The translations under genes were made by a program, and so were the position numbers. From Ananas comosus (lineage: Eukaryota; Streptophyta; Magnoliopsida; Poales; Bromeliaceae), in the NCBI RefSeq assembly GCF_001540865.1, contig NC_033622.1, forward strand, positions 4,787,504 to 4,851,503: a stretch of 64,000 nt of DNA. The letters are read 5' to 3'. Of this stretch, positions 31,773-42,162 are shown one piece after another. A model generated the notes under the pieces. It was not told the origin of the DNA. It searched no databases and saw only the letters and a list, made by a program, of their open reading frames with translations. Numbering within the stretch: position 1 is the stretch's first letter; the number at the start of each line of letters is the position of its first letter.

Positions 31773-33960
31773 TGTAACATACCAGATTTTGGTATAAAGA
31801 TAAAAATAAATAAAAATAGTGTGAGAAACTATTTTTATTGGATTTGTAGAAGTAAAACATAAGTCAGAAGTGACTTGTGCTGAAATCGGAATGAAAACAG
31901 AAGATTTAGAATTTTCTGTTGGAAACGGGACAGATAAATTAGCAGAAAATACACAGTCTCAGAAAATTATGAAAATTGGAGGATAAGTCAGAAATATTTT
32001 TATGAGGCTAGATTTAAAGTTTCATATTTTTCTGACACCCGTAGAGTGAGAAATAAAATCCGACAGCTATCTGATAAAGATTACAGTTCGGTACAGTTTT
32101 CGGTGACCAAATGGGGTCGAAACTGAAAACTTAAAATATATTCTTGCTCAGTACGTAAAACTGAATATGACTGTCAAGTTTGAGCTCAAACGGACATTTA
32201 GGGAGCTCCGGCGAAAGTTATCAGATTTCAAGCTGCCTGGAGTGAATAGTGTTTGAGGGGTATTATATAGAAGCTGATGCTTCTTCTCCCTCAACCGTGC
32301 GCCACACACACACCCGCACGCCACACACGCACACACGCTTGGAGAGGGAAAGAGAGAACCCACCCATTTTCTCTCTAAATCTCTCCCAAAATTGAAGGTT
32401 TTGGTGGAGAAGCAAGCTTGGAAGTTGATCTTCATCTTCTTCGTCTTCTTCCTCTCCATTAGAGCAAGCTTTGAAGGTAAGCTTCAAACCCTTTAATGGC
32501 ATTTCTCTCTAGTTTGGTTTTTAAGCTCTAAGAATGGATTTAGAGGTATTCTAGCATGCTAATTAGAGGTTTGATGCTTGAAACCAAGGCTCTAATGGTG
32601 GATTTTTACCTAGTTGTAATCTAGGGCTCAAAAATGCTAGTTTTGTAAATATGAGGGTTTGATCTCATTTGACCCTCTGTAAACCTAATTGCTAGGTAAA
32701 CGAACGCGTTGGCGAAGTCGGTTCGGCGATTCGTCGAGCCGTTGCGAAGTTATTAAAGAAACGGACGTTTAGGCTTCGTTTCCGCCTGGAGGGCCGAGGC
32801 GACATCGTAAACCCATGAAAACGGATTTGAAGCATCGTGGCACATAACCGAAGACCTTTAATTTTCGGATCGTGAATTGGAGGCCGTTCGGGTGGTCGCG
32901 CGAGAGATCGGGCCAAACCGGGTGCCGGGTGCCGCGGGAGGCCGATTGCAAGTGTCGACAAGCAATCGGAATGCGAAATGAGGTGGGTTGTGCTTACCGA
33001 AGCGATTAGGTCGCCTGTATGTCTAAGAGAAATGAGATTTCATATTGATGCATGTTGACATATAATGTGAAATGCTAAAGGAATGCATATTGACATAATG
33101 TAAGAATGTGAAAAGAAGTATGTTAACATATTATAGAATGCTAGATAAATGCATGTGATTAATGATTTGAATGCATAAGATAAAGGGCATATGAATGTTA
33201 ACATTATAAGAATATGCTTAAAGAAATGCATAATGACATGTTGTAGAGCATGCATGTGGATAATGCTAAGTAATGGTATGATAAGCATGATTTAGAAATA
33301 ATGAATGCAAGTATGTGGTTAATGTTAAGAAATGGAAATGTGCATATGGATAATCTATATACATTAGATCGAGTGGCACTAAATCTAGAGTCATGGACAT
33401 AGGTTAAACATGGAAGCTATGAACCTAGTGTCTTGAACATAGGTTGAACAAGTATAGTGTGAACCTAGTGTCATGAACCTAGTAAACACTTGTGGCATTT
33501 GAGCATATATATTTTGTACCATTCATGTATGATAGGGCTAAATACATGTGAACCTTGGTTGCTTTCAATGACATGTTTCTAACGAAGTTGAACATAGAGA
33601 AAGGTAGAACCATAATGAACATGTATGTTAGGACCCTATTATTGTGTGAATGTGAGAGTTGGACTTGGACATTAGTAAACAAATGTGACATGGACAATAG
33701 AGACATTGATTGGCATAGAGAACATAGTTATTAAACATAGTTTAACCAAGAGTGGCATTGAGACAAGAATGACCTAGAGAGCGGCTTGAATAAATAGGTA
33801 GAAAACCTATCATGATTGTGGCATTTGTGGCATTGTGGCTTATGGCTATACATTCCCAAATTGGGAATCGGATCATACTCACATTGAGTCTTGGCTTGAG
33901 GGAGGTCGCTCCTCCTCAAGCGGTGTGTTTCCAGAAATCGACACCGCAGGGAGCGAGGTT
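31773..33960 (+). mobile_element. gypsy LTR inserted in integrase, itself interrupted
   Basis: It starts TGTAACATACCAGATTTTGG. A TATA box lies at 32262, about 490 bp in, then an (AC)n/CT-rich leader and a donor-like GAAG/GTAAGC at 32476/32477 that matches the 11160 site in context (GAGCAAGCTT upstream). At 33961 another LTR begins, so the 3' end of this one is displaced or lost beyond the gap. The presumptive target duplication CATTG (31768-31772) cannot be confirmed. Confidence 0.65.
32262..32269 (+). promoter_or_regulatory. LTR TATA box
   Basis: ATTATATA about 490 bp after the LTR start, followed by a pyrimidine-rich leader. Confidence 0.5.
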
Positions 33961-34353
33961 GTAATACACTGAACTTTTGCAAATTGCGAAGTTCGAGTGT
34001 GTGGAATGGTGTGTGGATCACTCCTACATGTTCTAAAAGGTTAGAACAAGTGTTTGGACAAGTTTGAGAGTGATTGGAATGCAAAATATAAGAAAATGCA
34101 TTGACCTCCGAAATTTCAGCATTTTCTGCTTGCTGTACCGGTACAGCCATTACCTTGTACCGGTACAAGCTGGCAGATTCGTGATAGCAGGGCCAAATTG
34201 GTCATTTCACATCTTGTGCCTACCTATTTGATCCCAGCACGACTCTTGGAGCTTGCTGGAGTGTGCTAGAGCCCAGAGAAGCAACCTTGCATCATTTTCT
34301 CTCTCTCTCTCTAGGGTTTTTCTCTCTCTACAAAGAATTCGCCGATTTCGCTC
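33961..34353 (+). mobile_element. Start of a further nested gypsy LTR, cut by a gap
   Basis: It begins TGTAATACACTGAACTTTTG, homologous to the minus-strand LTR starts at 8462 and 52305. U3 carries two perfect ACCGGT palindromes (34133-34146 and 34154-34169), and a CT-rich leader starts at about 34295 before the gap. Confidence 0.65.
34133..34169. repeat. Two ACCGGT-centred palindromes in U3
   Basis: CTGTACCGGTACAG (34133-34146) and CTTGTACCGGTACAAG (34154-34169) are both perfect palindromes, seven bases apart. Confidence 0.92.
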
Positions 34354-34453
34354 NNNNNNNNNNNNNNNNNNNNNNNNNNNNNNNNNNNNNNNNNNNNNNN
34401 NNNNNNNNNNNNNNNNNNNNNNNNNNNNNNNNNNNNNNNNNNNNNNNNNNNNN
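34354..34453. other. Assembly gap (100 N)
   Basis: A 100-N run, the usual length for a gap of unknown size. Confidence 0.99.
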
Positions 34454-35384
34454 CATACAGTTAGAATATACAATAGCTTATCTTACCCCCCAATTTGGGC
34501 AACGGTAGAATCGACGTCCTTGGCTTGTTGGCTGCTTCGATACCCATATTCTACAAGATCTTCCGCAGTCGCACACAGGAATTTGTGTGTCAGGAGTTGA
34601 TGCAGATCTCTCACTTAGATGGCTCTTATGGCTAGAAGTGAGGCAAATAAGAGAAAAAAAAAAGCTAGTAGATGGAGAAGTAAGCTTGACTTATTTTTGA
34701 GCCATGGATGTGCTTTTATAATGTTAGAAAAGAAGGTTACCGTTGAAATGACCGTTGGAGGGTAAATAGGAAACGAATTTGATATTTTAAGGGCAAATAA
34801 GAAAAGTATTGGCTACATGGAGGGCATAAAAGAAAAGTAGGTTACGGTACGAGGGTATATTGGAATGGGCAAAATGGTAATTTTGCAGGGATAACGGCAA
34901 CTGTTAGCACCTAACTGACGGAATTTAACTGCAGGGGTAAATTAGAAAGAACTTGGAACATAAAAAAGGCATTTTCAATATTAGCCTTCTGATAGGGGTA
35001 AATAAAAAAATCAGAAACTTTTTAGGGGTATATAGGCAATTGCCCCAAAAATAAATATCTGAACTGAAAAAATCAAATTGATGACGAAATACAAAATAAT
35101 CTTTAATGCTTAGGGACTCAATTGAAATCTCCTCGATGAAAGTTATGATCTCAAATGTTGAAATAACACTGGTAGTCCCTAACCTTCGCATCAATTTTTA
35201 TTTCAGTTCCCAACCTTTTTTTTGCAATTAAGTCCTTAGTCTCTTAATTTTATTACAATTACGTCTCAAACGTTAAAAAAATGATTAAAATTAACGGAAT
35301 CGCCACATTAACGTCTATTTGGCATTCTTTTGCATGTCACTTTAGGTCCCTAAACTTTGCACATTTTTCATTTCAGTCCCTAAA
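34454..35384. other. No gene seen; intergenic DNA with MITE-like phrases
   Basis: Repeated phrases such as GGGGTAAATA and AGTCCCTAAC suggest decayed MITEs. No coding frame is supported. Confidence 0.35.
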
Positions 35385-35945
35385 AATAAAAATTTTAAAA
35401 TTTAAATTTAAATTCAAAAATAATATTACAATTAAAATTTTAAAATGACAACAAATTAGAATTTTTGAATTTGAATTTAAAGCTGAATTAAAATTTTGAA
35501 TTGAAATTCAAATTTTAAATTTAAATTTTTAATTGAATTTAAAATTTGAATTCAAACTTAAAATTTTGATTTTGATTTTGATATTTCAATTTACATTTAA
35601 AATGAAAGTTTTGATACCGAAATTTAAATTTAAAATTTGAATTTAAATTTAAAATCATATTCAAAATTTTGATTTTAAATTTTAAATTTGAATTCAAAAT
35701 TTAAATTTGAATTTAACATTTGATTTCAATTATAAATTTGAATTTAAACTTTGAATTCAAATTAACATTTTGAATTTGAAATTTCAAATCGAAGTTTGAA
35801 ATTAAATTAGAATTTACAATTCCAAATGTGAATTTGAATTTAAAATTAAATACAAAATCGAAATTTCAATTCCAATTTAAATTTGAATCCAAAATCAAAA
35901 TTTAAATTTAAAATTTTAAATCTTAAATTAAATTTTTTTTTGAAT
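35385..35945. repeat. AT-rich AAATTTGAATTT repeat block
   Basis: About 560 bp built of AAATTT, GAATTT and AAATTC words with hardly any other G or C. It is the same kind of sequence as 17060-17323, 23711-24060 and the intron insertion at 37860-38400. Confidence 0.8.
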
Positions 35946-35955
35946 TTATAAATTT

Positions 35956-36230
35956 AATGGGTCAATTACACCATTGGTCCTCAACCTTTGTATCGTTTTT
36001 CAATTTGGTCCCAAACCTTTTTTTTTTTGCAATCCGTTGACACGACACCTCCTAGGCGCTGATATGATGCTGACGTGGTAGTTTACGTCAATTTTAACAG
36101 CTATCTAACTGCTGGGACTTAATTGAAATGGAATCAAGAGATTAGGGACTTGATTGCCATGAAAAAAAAGTTGGGGACCAAATTAATAAATAGTGTAAAC
36201 GTTAGGGACCATTGGTGTAATTAACCCGTT
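35956..36230. mobile_element. MITE-like element with inverted ends
   Basis: AATGGGTCAATTACACCATT at the left (35956) is matched by the reverse complement of AATGGTGTAATTAACCCGTT-like sequence ending at 36230, with about three mismatches in 25. The interior is non-coding. It ends about 250 bp upstream of the histone deacetylase start codon and may lie within its promoter. Confidence 0.55.
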
Positions 36231-36334
36231 GAAATAAAGAATTTGGCGACCAATCCGAATATTACTCAAAGTTTAGGGACCATTAGCGTAGTTTACCCTA
36301 TTTTCTGGTGCTCTTTAAAGGGCGGCCAGAGCCC

Positions 36335-36343
36335 AAACCCTAG
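36335..36343 (+). promoter_or_regulatory. Telo-box in the HD2 promoter or 5' leader
   Basis: AAACCCTAG about 140 bp before the start codon. Telo-boxes are frequent upstream of plant genes for ribosome biogenesis and nucleolar proteins, which suits a nucleolar HD2 protein. No canonical TATA box is seen. Confidence 0.45.
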
Positions 36344-36478
36344 AGAAGGCCTAAACCTCCCCGCAGCTTTTCGCCACGCACCGGAGCGCTTCCTCTTCCC
36401 CTTTCTCTTTCTTGGTCGCCGCTCTCCGCTCTCCGCTCGCCGCCGCGTAATTTTTCTTCCCCTCTAATCCAGTTGGTG

Positions 36479-36823
36479 ATGGAGTTCTGGGGTAAGTCCT
36501 CTCCTTGTTTTCTTCTTCTTCTTCCTCTTTTTTCGCATCTCCTGCTATCACTCCTCCGGTGTTTCTTTTGTGTTATTTGATCTATCACTCAATGTCGCAA
36601 TAGTTTCTATCATACGTTTTTCTTCTCTATTTGATTCCCCGTTTCATCTCCTCTTCCTCTTCCTCTTTCTCTTCCTCTTGTTGTTTTCTATTATTTTCTC
36701 TTTCTTCTTCAGGCGTTGAAGTTAAACCCGGAGAGACCGTCAAGTGCGACCCCGGAGACGACAAATATTTGCATCTTTCGCAGGTCTTTGATTTTTTTTT
36801 CTTTTTTAATTTTTTACCGAGTT

Positions 36824-36880
<57 letters not shown>

Positions 36881-39800
36881 CAAAAGTGCTGTGTTCTAGC
36901 AGAGCATTTTAGCTGGTGCATCTATACTAATTATTATTATTATTGCCGTATTAAATGATATTCAGGCGTCACTAGGGGAAACTAAGAAGGACAGGGCATC
37001 TGAGAGCGTTCCGATCTATGTGAAGTTCAACGATCAAAAGCTGGTCCTGGGAACCCTGTCCACAGACAAAGTCCCTCAAATTTCTTATGATTTAGTCTTT
37101 GAGAAAGAGTTCGAACTCTCTAACAGTTCCAAGAACGCCAGCGTCTACTTCCTTGGCTACAAAACTGTTCTTGGCGACGATGAGGAATATCCTTTCAATT
37201 TTATGAAATTTTGAATTCCTGCTGTTTTGTTCTTTTTTTTGAACTTTTTTTGAACTGCTTGCCTCTCAGTTGATTTCCTTGACTCCATTCTTTTGTCCTC
37301 CTCCAAGCCTTCTGATTTCGGAGGTAACTTCGCTTTGTTATTAAGTGTTTTTTAATTTGCCAAGCAGGACTGTTGTTTCATCATCTGATTCTCTGCCGTT
37401 TCTTTCTTCTTGCTTTCAGATACTGATTCTGAAGATGAAGACATTCCTCTAGGCCTGAGCTCAAATGGTACTTTATATTGAAAATAATAATGGTTTAATC
37501 GTCTAAGTTTGTCGTATTGTTCATACAGGTACATAATGCGTAAACCGATTGCTTAAGTTTACACTAGTGGTTGTAGAAGTGTGTGAGTTGTAAGAAACTT
37601 GCTTGCTGAGCACTAGTCTAAGCAACTTGCTTGCACATATGCACATATCCAGAATTTCATTGAAAGTACTAGATTTCTTTAGATAAGAATTGGGGGGTGT
37701 TTAGCCTAGATTTTGGAAAGTAATTTTTAGGGCCAGAAGTGATTTTTTTTTTTCTTTAATAGAACGTTTGGCAACCTCTCTTTTTTAAAATATGATTATG
37801 ATTCTTACTTTTCTGATTATTGAGGCCCAAAACTGGAGGCAATTAAAACCTGCATCTTAAAATATGATTCTAATTTTGAACTCAAAATTTTAAAATTTTA
37901 AATTCAAATTATAAATTTAAAACAGATTTTAAATTTTAAATTTTCAGGTTTTAAGTTTCTAATTTCAGGTTTCAGTGTTTGGGATTTTGGGTTTTGGGGT
38001 TTTGGGGTTCAAGTTTCACGTTTCTGGGTTTTCGTATTTTGGGTTTCAAATTTCAAGTAAATTTAAATATACAATTTTGAAATCGAATTTTAAATTTTAA
38101 AATTTTTAAGTTTTTCAAATAAATTTAGATATTAAGTTTTAAATTTCAAATTCAATATTAAATTTTAAATTTCAAATTCTAATTTAAAAAAAAAATTAAT
38201 TAAAATTTGATATTTAGGGTAAAATTAAAAATTTCAAACATGTTTAAATTTCTAAACTTCACATTCAAAATTTAAATATATGGTTTTAAACTTTTAAATT
38301 TTAAATTTCAAATTTTGTATTTTGGTCAGATTTTAAATTGAATGTTTTAAAATTTTAAAGTCAAATTTAAATTTTAAATTAAAATTTTAAAATAAAATTT
38401 AGCAAAACAGATATTATTTGCAACGAAGAAAATTTTGCCACATATTTTTATCAAAGTTCTTTAGAAAAATCACTTTTCTATTGCACCCAATCAAACACTC
38501 CGCACCCTTTAACCAAAATTTATTTTTCAAATCAAAATCAATTTTGCAGAAATCGCTTTTTCAGAATTTAGGCCAAATAGTCTCTTAATTAGAGAACTGA
38601 ATTCTCCCAAATTAATTCAAAACTTATGCAAAATAGGAAGAATGACCGCTGTCACTAATTTCAACAAATTTTAGTAAAATTTTTTGTTTAGTGGAAAACA
38701 ATTCTTTTGAATATGGAAAATCAAAATTCCCCAAATTGTGCTTTTGTTGTCATTTTGATCATTGATCTGATGAATAGTAGTTGAAAAAAAGAATTTGGAA
38801 AGAAACTCTAAACTTGTTTGGTTGAAGAAACTAGTCTACAGAAAAGGTGCTTCGAGCTGTGCTGTTGCACAGCGGTTGTGTCATGCGATACTTGGTTGGC
38901 ATAGTACGAGGGCCATGTTGATTTGCTCTTAATTCCTAGGTTGCGAGGTGGCTTTTATTGGTAGAATATAAAGCTGGAATTGTTTCTTTTGATTTTTAAG
39001 GGAAACCCATGGTAAAGGAGGAAGAGGTGAAGCCTGCAGCAGCTAAGAATAATACTGCAAAGGCTGATGCCTCGGCTGCAAAGACCAAGGTCAAGATAGA
39101 GGAACCAAACAAGGCTAGTAGTAAACAGGAAGCAGATGATGAGGATGACGATGACGAGTCTGAAGAAGATGCATCCGATGACGAGGATGGCGATGAGGTA
39201 TTTGTTAAATAGGAAGAAGAAAAGGCTCATGTATTTACCCTTTTTTCTGTTTTGTAATATTTGTGTAGATTTGCGAAGTATTTGTAGTTACCAGTTGACA
39301 CTTTCCAAGTAATATACTGCTTAAGTTGATGGTTATGATGTGGAAATCATTCTTTTGACAAGCATTACCTAGGGGTGGGCTTTCCTGGGGCTATGCATCT
39401 CTAAATATGCTAGTATTTTTGTTTGCAGGACATGCTCGAGGGAGAGGAGGATAGCGATGATGAGGATGATAGTGATAGCTCCGATGAAGAAGAGGAGGAA
39501 ACGACCCCTAAAAAGGTCTGATTCCCATCGGGCTTCTTATTTCATACCTACCCTTTGATCTTTATTTATTTTCAAGCATTATTCTGCATTTATATTTTTT
39601 AATGATCTTTTATTATAGGCCGAAAGCAAGAAGAGACCTGCCGAGCCTGCTTCGAAGTCGGGGAAAAAAGCAAAGCTGGCGTCCCCAGCGGTGGGCCAAA
39701 AAACAGGTTCTTATCTACTTTGTTCTTTATTTGAATGAAGCTGCTTCTTCAGTAATATGAGCATTCAGTCTTAATATTCTGCCACTATTGTGGAGTCTGT

Positions 39801-40201
39801 CATGGGGTAATTTAGTTTCATCACATGCCGTTTTATATCCTCTTGTGCTAAATACATAGCAGATGGGTGAAACTCATATATTAAAAATATACGAGCAGGT
39901 GGTGATGGTAAGGTAGGTGGGCATGTTGCGACTCCACATCCGGCCAAACTAGTTGGAAAGACGCCTGCGAGCAATAAGCAGCAGCAGACTCCGAAATCTG
40001 TTGGTTCGGTCACTTGCAAGTCATGCTCCAAGTACGTCTCCGGCCTCCTCTCTCTCTAGCCTTCCTGTTCTCTTTCGTATTACATGAATTAGTGGAAGTT
40101 TTGGCAATGCCATATCAACTGCTCTCTTGTATCGCAGGAAATTCAACAGTGAGAATGCTCTTCAAGCTCACACGAAAGCGAAGCATAGCGCCGGCAAGTA
40201 A
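36479..40201 (+). CDS. HDT1: HD2-type (plant-specific) histone deacetylase, ten exons
   Basis: Plant-specific nucleolar histone deacetylase/histone-binding protein of the HD2 (HDT) family, acting in chromatin silencing and rRNA gene control. Exons: 36479-36491, 36713-36783, 36966-37186, 37307-37323 (tentative), 37420-37467, 39001-39197, 39429-39515, 39619-39706, 39899-40031, 40138-40201. They total 939 nt, an open frame of 312 residues. The protein begins with the family hallmark MEFWG and has the conserved His25 and an Asp at 70 (YDLVFEKEF) in the nucleoplasmin-like N-terminal domain. Exons 6-7 encode the long acidic Asp/Glu tract, followed by a Lys-rich region and a C-terminal C2H2 zinc finger (CKSC, then H and H spaced CX2CX12HX4H) split by the last intron. 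All introns are GT-AG except the third, which has minor-spliceosome signals. Intron 5 (1.5 kb) holds a transposon. The family is certain; the paralogue number in the symbol is not. Exon 4 is the least certain part. Confidence 0.93.
37187..37306 (+). other. Putative U12-type (minor) intron in the HD2 gene
   Basis: The donor ATATCCTTT starts at 37187 and TTCCTTGAC at 37275-37283 matches the U12 branch-point consensus, with the branch A at 37282. No GT donor that keeps the frame exists here. Ending the intron at 37306 (an AA terminus, 24 nt after the branch A) restores the frame; the AG one base later does not. The donor and branch point are seen directly; the exact 3' end is inference. Confidence 0.55.
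37695..38583. mobile_element. Transposon-like insertion with AT-rich core in HD2 intron 5
   Basis: GTGTTTAGCCTAGATTTTGG at the left roughly matches, in reverse complement, TTCAGAATTTAGGCCAAATA at the right. The core (about 37860-38400) is an AAATTTAAATTT-type tract. It explains most of the length of this intron. Confidence 0.45.
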
Positions 40202-41500
40202 GTTGGAAGGAATAGAACGTGAGGAATTCTAGAAGCAAGTGGTTATGGCTGTGGAAGTGAGATTACTGAGTCGAAGTTGTCATCGTTACGCGTTATTCTT
40301 CTTTTTGGCTTTTTCGTTTTTTCCCTACTATAATCGTTGCTGAACTGTTGCGCACTTACTTTTAAAGACTCGTCTTAATTATTTAGGTCAGTGTCTATTA
40401 GCTTCAATTAAAGAAAATGATTTTGTGCCGTCATTCTGTTATCGATTTTCTGTAGTATCTCTGAAGCGCTCAACTGTTGGGCTGTATTAATTGCTTGCTA
40501 AGCCAGGAGAGGTGAATCTTTTAAGGCGTTAGGAGTTTTGGTTTTGTAGAAGGATAGCTATGGTACTGTTTTATCAAAAGTAATTCTTTGGAGAAGGATT
40601 GCTATGGTACTATTTTATCGAAGCTAATTCTTTGGAGAAGCGATGAAATTGGTGGGCAGCTGCTGTTTGCTGTTGATTGTGGTTTAGGATACAGAGGTCA
40701 CTATAATCTACATGTGGAAAGCAGTTGATAGTTTTTAACGCATGAAGTTTTGCGGTTGCGGTGTCGTTTATGGTTTGTGGTTGGCATGGTCATCCGCGCG
40801 CCTTTGATGGGAGTTTTCGGCAGAAGCAGAGTAACCTCTGTTCTCTCTTGTTCTCTCTTCCTCCCGTCGGCTAATCCCCAAAGGCTGGGTTTTGATGATG
40901 AAGCCCTTTGGAAACCCCTTTGCCTGCAGCTCCATTCTGATCCAGCTGTGCTGTGGTGCCTTGCATTATCGCCCTTTAGTTGTTTGTGGAAATGCTAGTT
41001 TGGTCTCCTATCCTCCTTTGTCCCAAACCTCTAATAATAATATCGGTTTCTTAAAAGCTTTCATGTGGTTTATCGTACAATTTTCCTACTGATATTATGT
41101 TTTAAGGATTGATCGAATTTTTTATTTTGGAAAATTTGGAAGTTTATTGTTAGTCCATCATTTGTTTAATGAAATGTCAATTTCAGCCTCTCCTTTCCCA
41201 ATTCCCGTTAAACGTCAATAATTTTAAGTTCAATTTTTCAGAGCTTTTGTGTCTTTGGATTCCAATAGTTGTGGATGTTTTCTAAGATTAGATTTTGAGT
41301 TCTGTTAGTGTTGTTGGCATATTATGATTTGGTGTATGGCGTGCCATACTGATAGATTTCATTTATAAATATACTTATTTGCAGATATATAATGGTACGA
41401 AATATTTATATTTTTGAATATTAATATATTTTAATTGTTTATTTATATTTTTATTAAATTTTTTTTTTGTATTTATTTTTGTAATCTATAAATCTATATG
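40202..41500 (+). other. 3' flank of the HD2 gene; no further gene
   Basis: The first few hundred bases are probably 3' UTR. A 45-bp phrase around AATTCTTTGGAGAAG is repeated at about 40580-40600 and 40627-40645. The frames at 40750-41092 have no recognisable features. Confidence 0.4.
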
Positions 41501-41511
41501 AAGCCATAATA

Positions 41512-41870
41512 TTTTTGCCACATGACAGGTTATCTTTCATTTTCATAACTCAACTTTAAATCAAATCACCTTTTTCTCTTCTCAACACCCAACCCTTCAC
41601 CTCCCCACTCCTGTAATTATATGCAAGATGCAATATTTAATTATATGCATCATATTAATATTCGTTAATCCACTTTCCTTCTCCATTAATCTCCCACTCC
41701 CTCTCTTTTGTAACTCTTTTGCATGCACCATAAATTTTTTTTTTGCCACGTGATATGTTAAAACTATAAATCAAACCACATTTTCCTCTTCTCAACGCCC
41801 AACCCTTCACCCCCCACTCTAATTACATACAAGGTGTAACATTTAAATGCATGCATTATATTAATATTCT
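41512..41870. repeat. Diverged tandem duplication of about 220-bp period
   Basis: Both copies run TTTTTGCCAC(A/G)TGA, then TCTTCTCAAC(A/G)CCCAACCC and CACCC(C)CACT, then ATTATATTAATATTC-like sequence. The copies start near 41512 and 41741. Confidence 0.7.
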
Positions 41871-41879
41871 ATCAATTAG

Positions 41880-42053
41880 TGGGTTCTAGCTATAATTTTA
41901 TTCTTTTAACAGTTGAATTTAGTCATGCAAATTGGTTGTACTTAATATGGTATATTTTCCTATATATCAATAAGATGTAAATAAATTTTATTAAAATTTT
42001 TAAATTTTGTTTCTATTATCTACCCGCTGCGTCGCGCGAGTCTCTATACTAGT
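41880..42053 (+). mobile_element. Candidate Helitron 3' end
   Basis: CCGCTGCGTCGCGCG followed by TCTCTATACTAGT at 42041-42053 resembles plant Helitron 3' ends (a GC-rich hairpin about ten bases before CTAG/T). The hairpin is weak and the 5' end is not identified. Confidence 0.3.
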
Positions 42054-42162
42054 TATTTATTAATTTTAGAGGGAAAAAAAAAGGTTTTTAAACCTTGCCA
42101 TCTGCACTGCGTGGTAGGGTTTCAAAACCTTTTTCGAGAATGCTAGTTTCAAGAAAAGAGGG

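Noticed and set aside
34480..34620. Possible copia pol remnant after the gap
   Set aside because: A vague resemblance only; no continuous motif in any frame.
37270..37323. A 54-nt exon starting after CTCTCAG in the HD2 gene
   Set aside because: It is open and would join exon 5 in frame, but exon 3 has no GT donor in the needed phase; the U12 signals explain the region better.
39009..39212. A separate small acidic protein starting at the internal ATG 39009
   Set aside because: It is exon 6 of the histone deacetylase; the frame joins both neighbouring exons through good splice sites.
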